Assembly: GCA_016721505.1 (NCBI GenBank)
Contig: JADKHX010000001.1
Coordinates: 248,001-312,000, forward strand
DNA: 64,000 nt
Reading direction: 5' to 3'
Source of the DNA: Rhodocyclaceae bacterium
GTDB taxonomy: Bacteria; Pseudomonadota; Gammaproteobacteria; Burkholderiales; Rhodocyclaceae
The notes under the pieces were generated by a model, which had not been told where the DNA came from, ran no database searches, and saw only the letters and a list, made by a program, of their open reading frames with translations. Each line of letters begins with the position of its first letter. The first letter of the stretch is position 1. Below are positions 26,501 through 33,716 of this stretch, in pieces. Both the position numbers and the translations under genes were made by a program.

Positions 26501-26612
26501 CGGCTGCAATTCGTGCCAAGGCTTTTTATTCAGCCATCCACTCCCGCTAGCCGAATTTGAGGCATTCGCTGCGCGCAAGGTTCACAAAATCTCGGCCCAC
26601 ACTGGCGCGTGA
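23565..26612 (+). CDS. Membrane PAS-PAS-PAS-GGDEF-EAL cyclic-di-GMP protein
   Basis: A 1015-residue protein. About six membrane helices occupy residues 25-195, followed by three PAS domains (about 200-310, 325-440, 450-570) each closed by an ADITERK/RDITVRK/ADITARK linker. A diguanylate cyclase domain with intact GGDEF near residue 653 follows, then a phosphodiesterase domain with EAL near 785, and DDFGTGYSS near 908 and an IAEGVE loop. Both catalytic domains look active, so it may make or degrade cyclic di-GMP, the balance set by PAS sensing. The membrane domain resembles MHYT-free sensor regions of unknown ligand. Its 3' end overlaps xth by 31 bases in convergent orientation. Confidence 0.92.
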   Translation: MAETSSQEHSVETRLLYAAYSRKPINIFLVVVSTFVVGGVLWPVFPATVVSTWIIALLLCQVLGGIEVIAFRRAKPGPADILIWQRLFFAQSATTGAAWAVGPTLLIGQNMGAESAFFVGTLMSVAVVAMISVAEQRSAMIAMISSVFLPPMIAFLLTGGAVEQRIALVLFCGMSAAITVGVFFNHAMRKLVEAQMRTDFMLDTALGAVIGMNAQGKINRWSHHAEVVFGWSHDEAIGRAFAETVIPQQRVGADGRRVGQLLLDGDEQILNRKLELIATRKDGTEFPIELVLTAHKIANEFEFTIFIADITERKQATAATQESEQRFRTLMECVPEAVAVHRDGRVLYVNDAAIRLLGARVADDIVGHSILDRVHPDFRAIVAARMAAATEPGAVTPLLEEKLLRLDGITVDTEIQGIRIVYDGQSATLVTVRDITVRKQAQERLLAANQALALAFDQAPLGVIDWDLERRVLRWNPAAETIFGYTAAEAIGRPAMFIVPKSAQAAIAALGTALLSGQGGGRSSNENVRQDGQIIQCEWYNAALRDMNGVVVGATSLVADITARKKAEDEIQSLAFHDSLTQLPNRRLLLDRLKHAVASSTRSERYTALMFIDLDKFKALNDHHGHDVGDLLLKEVAQRLNSCVRDVDTVARLGGDEFIVMLEALSEKLDEAGAQAEVIGRKILAALSAPYELDGNNHRSSSSIGVTLFKNFDGSADDLLKRADLAMYQAKAAGRNTLSFFDPGLQAELTHRLTLETELRDAMQKEEFLVYYQAQVIDDSRLSGVEALVRWNHPHRGIVAPLDFITVAEETGVILPLGRWVLRTACAQLAAWSTRAEMAHLTISVNVSASQLRLPLFVEEVLTTLQESGANPQRLKLELTESQLVYDMEDVVAKMARLKAAGVGLSLDDFGTGYSSLSYLKRLPLDELKIDQGFIRHILDDAIDAAISSMVVTLAKSMGLGVIAEGVETEAQRQYLAAHGCNSCQGFLFSHPLPLAEFEAFAARKVHKISAHTGA

Positions 26613-27346
26613 TCCGAAGGCCGCTCCAACTTACGCGGCGCTTTGTCGACAGCACACGCCGTGCATTTTTCAGCCAAAGCTTTACTCAACAAAATGTGGT
26701 CAATCCGCATCCCTTTGTTAAGCCGGAAACCCATCATCCGATAATCCCACCATGAGTAAATTTTCGGTGGCTGCTCAAACAAACGGAAGGCATCGCTCAA
26801 ACCTAAATCGAGCAGGCCACGAAACGCCGCACGCTCCGGTTCACTGCACAAAACCAAATCCTTCCACGCCACTGGATCATGCACATCCCTATCATCCGGC
26901 GCGATGTTGTAATCGCCCAGCAGTGCTAACTTAGGATGCGCCGCCATCTCGCCGCGCAACCAATCGGTGAGCGCTGCGAACCAAGTTAATTTGTAGGCGT
27001 ATTTGTCCGAACCAACTTCCTGCCCATTGGGCATATAGCCGCAAATCAAACGTACTCCATCTATCGTCACTGCCGCGATCCGTTTTTGGTGATCGGCAAA
27101 ATTTGGAATATCGAAATGCACATCGCGCAATTCGTGCCGCGTCAACCAAGCTACCCCGTTGTAAGTCTTCTGCCCGTTATGCACCGCGCGGTAGCCCGCC
27201 GCCGCGATCTCCGCATACGGAAAAACCTTGTCCTCCATCTTGGTTTCTTGTAAGCAAAGGGCATCCGGCTGCGCGCTCGCCAACCAATCCAGCACATGCG
27301 GTAAACGCACCTTAAGACTATTCACATTCCACGTCGCGATTTTCAT
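26582..27346 (-). CDS. xth: Exodeoxyribonuclease III
   Basis: A 254-residue Mg-dependent AP endonuclease/exonuclease of base-excision repair. MKIATWNVNSLKVRLPHVL is the classic start, followed by CLQETKMED, the YNGVAWL segment, LLGDYNIAP, and the C-terminal KGMRIDHILLSK and PSDHAPVWAE. The reading could extend upstream to 27406, but that extension is repeat-derived and atypical, so 27346 is chosen. It overlaps the GGDEF-EAL gene end. Confidence 0.95.
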   Translation of the reverse strand: MKIATWNVNSLKVRLPHVLDWLASAQPDALCLQETKMEDKVFPYAEIAAAGYRAVHNGQKTYNGVAWLTRHELRDVHFDIPNFADHQKRIAAVTIDGVRLICGYMPNGQEVGSDKYAYKLTWFAALTDWLRGEMAAHPKLALLGDYNIAPDDRDVHDPVAWKDLVLCSEPERAAFRGLLDLGLSDAFRLFEQPPKIYSWWDYRMMGFRLNKGMRIDHILLSKALAEKCTACAVDKAPRKLERPSDHAPVWAEIL

Positions 27347-27374
27347 ATTGGGTTGGTCTCCGTTAATCCTGCTT

Positions 27375-27397
27375 GTCAGTTGGTGCTGGCCGCACGC
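27375..27397 (+). repeat. Dispersed repeat copy upstream of xth
   Basis: Plus strand GTCAGTTGGTGCTGGC then CGCACGC, in the 56-bp gap between the nucleotidyltransferase-like gene and xth. The tail is degenerate. Confidence 0.65.
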
Positions 27398-27402
27398 TTT
27401 TG

Positions 27403-27957
27403 TCATCCGGCAATCGCGCGAATCGATGACCTGATTTTTTTCAACTCGCCTTTGAGAATATTGTGTGTGGTCTTGACTCTAGCTTCGAGTACATCGAGCT
27501 GAATGATTCCCGCTTTCACGCCTGCCCTCACCCAGCGGATATCGTTTTCTTCCGAGCGTGCGAGCTTGGCGATTGCCACATCATTGGGCTCAATAAAGTT
27601 GGCGACAACGCCTTGCGCCAGCGTGACCGGAATCAACCTTGCCCCCCAGCCGTCCGGCAATGAAAGAATTTTCGGCGATATTGGATCGGCGTAAAAACCA
27701 TGCTTGAGGTGGAATTTGGAGCCCTCGGTGATGCCAGTCTTGCTGTCGGCAATTTCGATGAAGACGCGTCCGGGATCGAGCTTGGTATAAATGTCTACGT
27801 CGCGTGATATCAGCATATCCAGCGGTGGGCGCATCACCGCACCGAGCACCGACAGGCTGCCGGCAATCACAAAATTGCGATGATTGGATAGTTTCGCCGC
27901 TTCGATCAGTAGCAATTCGATATCCGCCAGACTCATCGGCCCTTGCTTCAAGCCCAT
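27403..27957 (-). CDS. DUF6036-like nucleotidyltransferase, putative toxin partner
   Basis: The 184-residue protein has the polymerase-beta-like nucleotidyltransferase pattern: GSLSVLG near residue 33 and a SRDVDIYTK (DxD) motif near residue 52, then a mixed C-terminal helical part with a PNDVAIAKLARSEEND segment, as in DUF6036/AbiEii-like proteins. It overlaps by 10 bases the helix-turn-helix gene that precedes it. This order (regulator then nucleotidyltransferase) matches AbiE/MenT-type toxin-antitoxin pairs. The toxin role is inferred from family and context only. Confidence 0.7.
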   Translation of the reverse strand: MGLKQGPMSLADIELLLIEAAKLSNHRNFVIAGSLSVLGAVMRPPLDMLISRDVDIYTKLDPGRVFIEIADSKTGITEGSKFHLKHGFYADPISPKILSLPDGWGARLIPVTLAQGVVANFIEPNDVAIAKLARSEENDIRWVRAGVKAGIIQLDVLEARVKTTHNILKGELKKIRSSIRAIAG

Positions 27958-28442
27958 GATCCAACTCCGGCGACAATGAATGGATTGGCCTGCAACAGAC
28001 TTTGCCAGGCCATCCCTTTGAAGCGTTCTGCATCAAGCGCCTTTTGCATTGTCGATTGGTCAAGTTGCAAAAATTCATTCCACAGTTCGGCGAGATATCC
28101 GGTGTTGGTTTTCCGATTGATTTCGCGCACGTGGCGAATCTGCCGCAAGGACAATTCACCGAGCAGTGCTTGTAACTTGCTGCGTCGTTGCTTGACTATC
28201 GCCTGCACCCGCTTGATCTCGGCTTGCCGCTGCTCGCTCGCATCTGCATCGCCGCCCAGCGGCGTCACCTCAAGACCCAGGCCCAGCGCCGACAAAATAC
28301 TGTCCGCTGTCGTTAGCTTGACTTCGCCGCCGCGCTCGATGGAGGTCAAGGTGGCTTGGCGTATGCCTGCCTTCTGCGCGAGCGCGCGCTGAGAAAGCTT
28401 TTGTTCCTCGCGTTGTTTGACAATAATTGCGCCGATGTCCAT
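27948..28442 (-). CDS. XRE-family helix-turn-helix regulator, putative antitoxin
   Basis: A 164-residue protein. Residues 1-62 form a HipB/Cro-like helix-turn-helix (IIVKQREEQKLSQRALAQKAG, then IRQATLTSIERGG). The rest is a charged, mostly helical domain (KRVQAIVKQRRSKLQALLGEL...) that may contact the partner. The downstream nucleotidyltransferase-like gene overlaps its end. Such pairs usually repress their own promoter; the short region upstream of 28442 contains the imperfect palindrome-like CGATACGGTACACCGTG, a possible operator. Confidence 0.78.
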   Translation of the reverse strand: MDIGAIIVKQREEQKLSQRALAQKAGIRQATLTSIERGGEVKLTTADSILSALGLGLEVTPLGGDADASEQRQAEIKRVQAIVKQRRSKLQALLGELSLRQIRHVREINRKTNTGYLAELWNEFLQLDQSTMQKALDAERFKGMAWQSLLQANPFIVAGVGSWA

Positions 28443-28575
28443 ATCCAGACGATACGGTACACCGTGTCAATCGTCAAGCAACAATTTGCCGTTTGAATAA
28501 TTGCGCTGGCCCATCGCGCCGGAAAAATTCGGCAGTGCTACACTGAAATCCGTTCCCTCGGATTGGAGTGCCACC

Positions 28576-29169
28576 ATGTCAAATGTCACGTTCAAACCTA
28601 TCCCCACAAAGCGGCTCTCATTCGGTGCCGATCTGGTTCATCCCGACGAACCGCGCCCAGTCTCTATTGATGCGCCAGCGCTTGAGGTGATGACTGATTT
28701 TCATCATATTGAATCGGTTACGATTCCACCGGATGCGAGCTTGATTGTCGCCAACGAAACCATGAATGCGCGCCATGTGCGGCTGCTGTTGGTGGTGAAT
28801 GCCAATGAGCAATTACTCGGCCTCATCACTGCACGCGATACTTTGGGCGAGCGACCTTTACAGCTGTTGGCGCAGCGTGGTGGCGCGTTTAATGATTTGA
28901 TTGTTTCCGATTTGATGCGTAGCGTGGATGTGATGGACGTGGTGGATCTGCGCGATGCAATGCATGCCAGTGTCGGCGATGTGGTCGCCACTTTGAAGGC
29001 GCTTGGGCGGCAGCATTTACTGGTCGGTTCACTGGAAGTTGGCAATCCCAATTACCGCGTGCGCGGACTTTTTTCGGCGACACAAATTGGTCGCCAGTTG
29101 GGGGTCGCAGTGCAGACTTTTGAAGTCGCCAGCACCTTCGCCGAAATTGAGGCAGCGCTGGTGCGCTAA
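28576..29169 (+). CDS. CBS-domain protein
   Basis: A 197-residue cytosolic protein with two CBS-like repeats: residues about 45-100 (SVTIPPDASLIVANETMNARHVRLLLVVN...GLITARDTLGE) and about 115-170 (ISDLMRSVDVMDVVDLRDAMHASVGDVVATLKALGRQHLLVG). CBS pairs bind adenine nucleotides and act as energy sensors. No other domain is present, so the target is unknown. ATG 28576 is preferred over an upstream frame from 28501. Its stop overlaps the convergent hydrolase gene by four bases. Confidence 0.75.
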   Translation: MSNVTFKPIPTKRLSFGADLVHPDEPRPVSIDAPALEVMTDFHHIESVTIPPDASLIVANETMNARHVRLLLVVNANEQLLGLITARDTLGERPLQLLAQRGGAFNDLIVSDLMRSVDVMDVVDLRDAMHASVGDVVATLKALGRQHLLVGSLEVGNPNYRVRGLFSATQIGRQLGVAVQTFEVASTFAEIEAALVR

Positions 29170-29987
29170 GGGCTACTCGGCAACAAAAACGCCAAGGCGT
29201 TACGCCACCAATCGGCATCTATCTGCTCCGACCAGTCGTTATGCTCGGCGCCTGGAATCTCGATTAGCCTGCGTGGAACTTTGCTGGTCTCATAAAGCGC
29301 GATGCCAAAACGCGCCGGTACGATGCTGTCGCGCTCGGCGACAACGACCATCAGTGGCCGAGTCATTTGCTGCACGTTGGCGACATTGTTGTAGGCATCG
29401 CCGACTATCCAGCGTACCGGCAGCCATGGATAGTGGTATGCGGCGACATTTGCCAGTGTGTCCCACGGCGTAATCAGCAGCAAAGCGAAGCTTTGGTTCT
29501 TGAGCTTTGCCGTCGCTGCAGCAGCAACGCCTGCACCAAGCGACTCGCCGATCACTAGCAGCGGCGCACCGTAGGTTTGCTGCACCAGCGCGATGGAAGC
29601 TGCCGCATCGCTGACCAATTGCGCCTCGCTTGGAGTGCCGTCGCGCGGGCCATAACCAGGATACTCAGCCAGGACTACGCGCAGCCCCTGCGCCGTCAAG
29701 GCATCGGCATAGTAGCGACGGTCAGCTGCGTGGCCAGCATTGCCATGAAACACGATGACCGTGCCGCGTACCGTGATCGCTGCTGGCGGCTCAGCGATCA
29801 AGCCACGAAAGTCACCCGCACTGGGCCACGCAGCCAGGCCGGGTTGCACTATCTCGCCAAGACTGACCCGCTGCGGAAAGTACAACAATTTGTCTTGCAA
29901 CATAAACACTCCCGCCAGGACAACAAAATAAGTGAGCACAACGACTCTCACCACGCGGCGCAGTGCAAGCACCCGCGTTCGGCTCAT
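29166..29987 (-). CDS. Membrane-anchored alpha/beta hydrolase
   Basis: A 273-residue protein with an N-terminal membrane anchor (about residues 12-30). The hydrolase fold has the oxyanion HG in VIVFHGNAGHA, the YPGYGPRDG loop and nucleophile GESLGAG, Asp in VVAERDSIVP and His in GAEHNDW. This BEM46/YfhR-like pattern is common and its substrate is unknown. A second ATG at 30023 gives a 12-residue longer form; the 29987 start has GGAAA upstream. Divergent from the YvlD-like gene. Confidence 0.82.
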   Translation of the reverse strand: MSRTRVLALRRVVRVVVLTYFVVLAGVFMLQDKLLYFPQRVSLGEIVQPGLAAWPSAGDFRGLIAEPPAAITVRGTVIVFHGNAGHAADRRYYADALTAQGLRVVLAEYPGYGPRDGTPSEAQLVSDAAASIALVQQTYGAPLLVIGESLGAGVAAAATAKLKNQSFALLLITPWDTLANVAAYHYPWLPVRWIVGDAYNNVANVQQMTRPLMVVVAERDSIVPARFGIALYETSKVPRRLIEIPGAEHNDWSEQIDADWWRNALAFLLPSSP

Positions 29988-30058
29988 CGGTAGTTTCCAA
30001 TCATCGCCTTGCGGTCTTATCATGTGCCATTGTCGTCTTTGAGTCTGCCTGCGCTGCT

Positions 30059-30466
30059 ATGGTCGAAACTTTAAACACCTTTGCCTTCGATTGGATGCTG
30101 ACTGCAGTTTCGCTGTGGATCGCCAGTCACATTTTTCGTGGCATTAAATTCAGCAGTTCTGGCGCCTTGATTGTCGCCGCGCTGCTACTTGGCTTTGCCA
30201 ATGCCTTGGTCCGCCCGGTGTTGATTCTGCTGACGCTACCGTTGACCATTTTGACGCTTGGCTTCTTCCTGTTGGTAATCAATGCACTGATGATTTTGCT
30301 GGTGTCAAAATTGGTTACCGGGTTCAAAGTGGCCGGCTTTTGGACGGCACTATTCGCCAGCATTTTTGTTTCATTGCTGAGCATGGTACTAGCGTCGATT
30401 CTTGGTGACACTTTCGGCACACCGCCACCACCAATGCTGCCGTCGAGCGGAGGGACCTGGCTATGA
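30059..30466 (+). CDS. Phage holin family 4 / YvlD-like membrane protein
   Basis: A 135-residue protein with four predicted helices. It contains LGFANALVRPVLILLTLPLTILTLGFF and NALMILLVSKLVTGFKV, the conserved core of the YvlD/DUF360 family that is annotated as phage holin family 4 but is chromosomal and not part of a prophage here. ATG 30059 (MVETLNTF) fits the family length. Its stop overlaps the acetyltransferase start by four bases. Confidence 0.85.
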   Translation: MVETLNTFAFDWMLTAVSLWIASHIFRGIKFSSSGALIVAALLLGFANALVRPVLILLTLPLTILTLGFFLLVINALMILLVSKLVTGFKVAGFWTALFASIFVSLLSMVLASILGDTFGTPPPPMLPSSGGTWL

Positions 30467-30948
30467 CGACCACACTCATCCCGATTGAGGCTTCGCGCTT
30501 TGCGCAATACCGTGACGCGTTAGTGCGCAGTTATGCCGAGGAAAATGTCGCCGCCGGACGCTGGCCTGAAGAAGATGCAATGGAACGCTCCGCCATCGAT
30601 TTCGCGACCTCGTGGCCGCAAGGTTTGGCCACCCCTGACAATTTTCTGTATGAAATTCACGCCACGGCAAACCAAGCCGGTGCAAGTAGTTGTGTAGGCC
30701 ATTTGTGGTTTGCGGTGGTCACCAAAAACGGCGTACGCGGTGGCTATGTGTATGACTTGGAAGTGCTACCGGAATTTCGCCGCCAAGGACACGCCGAACG
30801 AGCTTTCGCAGCGCTGGAACCAATAGCCGAAAAGTTGGGGTTGGCCAGTATCGGGTTGCACGTTTTTGCCCACAACCCTGGGGCACAAGCCCTGTATGCC
30901 AAGCTTGGTTACAAGGTCACCGGGCTGAATATGGTCAAACATTTGTAG
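30463..30948 (+). CDS. GNAT-family N-acetyltransferase
   Basis: A 161-residue protein. The acetyl-CoA-binding region is YVYDLEVLPEFRRQGHAERAF (motif A, R-x-x-G-x-A variant), followed by LGLASIGLHVFAHNPGAQALYAKLGY, the typical end of GNAT motif B. The acceptor is unknown. It is translationally coupled to the YvlD-like gene (ATGA). Confidence 0.85.
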   Translation: MTTTLIPIEASRFAQYRDALVRSYAEENVAAGRWPEEDAMERSAIDFATSWPQGLATPDNFLYEIHATANQAGASSCVGHLWFAVVTKNGVRGGYVYDLEVLPEFRRQGHAERAFAALEPIAEKLGLASIGLHVFAHNPGAQALYAKLGYKVTGLNMVKHL

Positions 30949-31006
30949 TGAGCTTTATAGCCTATCAAACCAGTTGTCACAACACACCGTTAAAGGAGAC
31001 GTCAAT

Positions 31007-31465
31007 ATGCGCGCACTTGTTTTGTTCATTAGTTTTTTCACAGTGATACTTTCCGCTCAAACTTTTGCAGCAACCCCGCCCGACGTCGAAATGCTCAAAC
31101 AGCAGGTCGCCGATGCGGAGCGTGGATTTGCCAAAACCATGGCCGATCGTGACTACAACGCTTTCGCAAAATTTATCGCCGAAGATGCGATTTTCTTTGC
31201 CGGCAAGCGATCGATTCATGGTGCTGACGAAGTCAAAAAGGCGTGGAAGCCTTTTTACGCGGAGGCCACTGCACCGTTTTCATGGGCGCCGGAAACGGTT
31301 GTGGTTTTAGCGTCCGGCAATCTCGCATTGAGCACCGGGCCGGTTAAAGATACAGATGGGAAAGTCACTGCGACTTTCACTTCAATTTGGCGACTGGATG
31401 CCGATGGCAAGTGGAGAGTTATTTTTGATAAAGGCACCAATGCGTGTAACTGCGCAACGCAATAA
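31007..31465 (+). CDS. Secreted SnoaL/DUF4440-like protein
   Basis: The 152-residue protein has a signal peptide (MRALVLFISFFTVILSAQTFA) and an NTF2-like cone fold: FAKTMADRDYNAFAKFIAEDAIFF, SIHGADEVKKAWKPFY and a final SIWRLDADGKWRVIFDKG strand. This is the DUF4440/SgcJ-like pattern, with no clear catalytic set. ATG 31007 follows AAAGGAGACG. The next acetyltransferase starts 12 bp after its stop. Confidence 0.82.
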   Translation: MRALVLFISFFTVILSAQTFAATPPDVEMLKQQVADAERGFAKTMADRDYNAFAKFIAEDAIFFAGKRSIHGADEVKKAWKPFYAEATAPFSWAPETVVVLASGNLALSTGPVKDTDGKVTATFTSIWRLDADGKWRVIFDKGTNACNCATQ

Positions 31466-31477
31466 TGTGGCTTTTCG

Positions 31478-31981
31478 ATGGCAAGCCGAATTTTTCTTCG
31501 CGCCCCAAGCGAAGCCGATGAAGCGGAATTTATCGCCGCTGTCAAAGCCAGCCGAGCTTTGCATGGCGCTTGGATGGATGCGCCGGATAGCGCAGAAAAA
31601 TTTCGCGCCTATCTTGAGCGAATGCACACTGGCAATAATTTTCCACTGTTGATTTGTCTGAAAGGCAGCCAGCAAATCGTCGGCGTGGTCAACATTTCAA
31701 ACAGTGTTATGGGTGCGTTTCGTAGCGCCTATCTGGGCTACTACGCATTCGCTGGCTTTGCCCGCCAAGGCTTGATGCGAGAGGGTTTGCGCGCGGTTGT
31801 AAAGCATGCTTTTGGTACGCTCAAACTGCATCGGCTCGAAGCCAACATTCAGCCCGCGAATATCGCTTCAATTGCCTTGGTTCGCTCGGTCGGCTTCAAG
31901 CTCGAGGGTTACTCACCGCGGTATCTCAAAATTTTCGGCCGCTGGCGTGACCACGAACGCTGGGCGATTTTGGCGAACTAG
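31478..31981 (+). CDS. GNAT acetyltransferase, RimJ/RimL-like
   Basis: A 167-residue protein with the ribosomal-protein acetyltransferase pattern: an N-terminal LRAPSEADEAEFIAAVKAS, GVVNISNSVMGAFRSAYLGYYAFAGFARQGLMREGLRAVV for acetyl-CoA binding, then LKLHRLEANIQPANIASIALVRSVGFKLEG. This is the RimJ/RimL-type group that acetylates protein N termini or small molecules. Its true target is unknown. Confidence 0.85.
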   Translation: MASRIFLRAPSEADEAEFIAAVKASRALHGAWMDAPDSAEKFRAYLERMHTGNNFPLLICLKGSQQIVGVVNISNSVMGAFRSAYLGYYAFAGFARQGLMREGLRAVVKHAFGTLKLHRLEANIQPANIASIALVRSVGFKLEGYSPRYLKIFGRWRDHERWAILAN

Positions 31982-31990
31982 AGCGAGCTT

Positions 31991-32058
31991 GTAGGTCGGA
32001 ATTTATTCCGACGTTTTATCCTCGCCAGGCATCCGAGTCGGAATAAATTCCGACCTAC
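31991..32058. repeat. REP-like long inverted repeat
   Basis: Two arms of 22 bases (31991-32012 and 32037-32058) are perfect inverse complements. Each arm is GTAGGTCGGAAT followed by TTATTCCGAC, itself nearly palindromic, and they are separated by 24 bases. It lies between two convergent genes and would serve as a bidirectional terminator. The M32 carboxypeptidase stop codon (32055-32057) falls inside the right arm. Similar GTAGGTCGGAAT REP elements are known in proteobacteria. Confidence 0.85.
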
Positions 32059-33542
32059 AAATAACGCTGCTCCAAATGCGCGTGCAGATGCGCCGGGTTA
32101 AGCGCTTCGCCGCTGGCACGCACGGCCAATTCCTCTGTCTCCCACCGACTAGCTTGCGACCACACATTGGCGCGCAGCCAATCGAAAACCGGCGCCGTGT
32201 CACCCGCTGCGATACGTGTGTCTAGATCAGGCACCGCGCGGCGCAAGCTGGCGAACCATTGCGCGGCATACATTGCGCCTAGTGTGTAACTAGGGAAATA
32301 GCCGAACGAGCCGTCGGTCCAATGCACGTCCTGCATGCAGCCGTTGGTGAAATTGCCTCGTGTATCGATACCCAACAGCGATAGCATTTTTTCATCCCAC
32401 AGCGCCGGAATATCTTCGGCTTCAATCTCACCCTCGATTAGCAGACGCTCGATTTCAAAACGCAATATGACATGCGCGGGGTAAGTCACTTCATCCGCAT
32501 CGACCCGGATAAACCCGGGCTTTACGCGGGTGATAAGTCGATGCAAATTGTCGGCGTCAAATGCGGCTTGGTCGCCAAAATTTTTGACCAACAAAGGTGC
32601 CAGCAATCCGACAAATTCGCGACTGCGCGCTAATTGCATTTCAAATGACAGACTTTGACTTTCGTGAATGCCGTAGGAGCGTGCCGTACCGATGGGTTGG
32701 CCCAACCATTCGCGCGGCAAATTTTGCTCGAAGCGCGCGTGACCTGTTTCGTGAATAGTCCCCATCAGGCTCTGCACAAAATCGTCAGTGCGATAACGCG
32801 TAGTCAAGCGCACATCTTCGGGTACGCCGCCGCTGAACGGATGCGCGCTTTCATCCAAACGCCCGGCATCGAAATTGAAATCCAATAAGCGCATCACGTC
32901 CTGACTTAGCGCACGCTGCGCCGCGAGCGGGAACGGGCCGACGGGAAGAATGATTTTGTCTTGCGCTTGCCGCGCGGTAACGCGGCTAACCAAATCCGGT
33001 AGCCATGTTTTGATGTCACCGAACATTCGCTCGATCTGTGCGCCGCGCATACCTGGCTCGAAGCGATCCACCAGCGCATCGTAACGACTCAAGCCGCTGG
33101 CGTCGCTTAGCAATTGCGCTTCTTCGCGTGCCAAGCGCAGTACGGGGCGTAAGTTTTCCAAAAATCCTGCCCAATCATTGGCCGGTCTTTGTGTGCGCCA
33201 CGCGTGCTCACATTTCGCGCCAGCCAAACTTTTGGCCTCTATCAATGACTCAGGCAAGGCGTTGGACTGCTTCCAATCACGGCGCATTTCGCGCAGATTG
33301 GCGCGCTCGAAATCGTCGAGTGGTTCGCCTTCGGCGGCACGTAGCCAGTCGGCCAGTTTCGGGTCAGTGTGCATGCGATGAATCAACATCCCTAGCTCAG
33401 CCTCGGCTTCTGCGCGGGCTTGGTTGCCCGCAGGCGGCATCATCGCGTTGCGATCCCAGCTCACGATGGACGCAACATGGTTGAAGCGGTGCAAGCGCGT
33501 ATAGACGTTGCAAAGTTCGGTGTAGGCGGATTTGGCTGTCAT
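32055..33542 (-). CDS. Carboxypeptidase Taq (M32 metallopeptidase)
   Basis: A 495-residue cytosolic zinc carboxypeptidase. The HETGH zinc motif with the third ligand in IHESQSLSFE is present, together with the N-terminal Y.EL...R.....N..SI.SWD segment, DVRLTTRY and the C-terminal DVHWTDGSFGYFPSYTLGAMYAAQ typical of M32. Length is normal. Its stop is inside the REP-like inverted repeat at 31991-32058. Confidence 0.95.
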   Translation of the reverse strand: MTAKSAYTELCNVYTRLHRFNHVASIVSWDRNAMMPPAGNQARAEAEAELGMLIHRMHTDPKLADWLRAAEGEPLDDFERANLREMRRDWKQSNALPESLIEAKSLAGAKCEHAWRTQRPANDWAGFLENLRPVLRLAREEAQLLSDASGLSRYDALVDRFEPGMRGAQIERMFGDIKTWLPDLVSRVTARQAQDKIILPVGPFPLAAQRALSQDVMRLLDFNFDAGRLDESAHPFSGGVPEDVRLTTRYRTDDFVQSLMGTIHETGHARFEQNLPREWLGQPIGTARSYGIHESQSLSFEMQLARSREFVGLLAPLLVKNFGDQAAFDADNLHRLITRVKPGFIRVDADEVTYPAHVILRFEIERLLIEGEIEAEDIPALWDEKMLSLLGIDTRGNFTNGCMQDVHWTDGSFGYFPSYTLGAMYAAQWFASLRRAVPDLDTRIAAGDTAPVFDWLRANVWSQASRWETEELAVRASGEALNPAHLHAHLEQRYL

Positions 33543-33606
33543 TTATTCTGCTTCAGAAAATGGTTAGGAATTGTAGGCTGCGCGGTAAGCACATTCGCGC
33601 AGTTTC

Positions 33607-33704
33607 GCCAGTTGGTGCGGCCGTGCAGTGTCGGCTTAGTACAGCCGACCCGCTGCGCAGGCGCAAAGCAGCGCTTTGCGAATTCCCTGCTTCGCGGCCG
33701 TCAG
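33607..33704 (+). repeat. Long multi-hairpin repeat, copy A
   Basis: About 97 bases that begin GCCAGTTGGTGC and end GGCCGTCA. Inside are GTCGGCT-TAGTAC-AGCCGAC and CGCAAAGC-AGC-GCTTTGCG, two strong hairpins, then AATTCCCTGC. A second copy lies inverted at 55305-55400. It occupies the gap between the M32 carboxypeptidase and the LytTR regulator, ending a few bases after the regulator's 3' end. Confidence 0.85.
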
Positions 33705-33716
33705 CCAGTGAGTCGC

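Noticed and set aside
30059..30466. Prophage, because of a holin-family protein
   Set aside because: The YvlD/holin 4 family is usually chromosomal, and no other phage genes are nearby.
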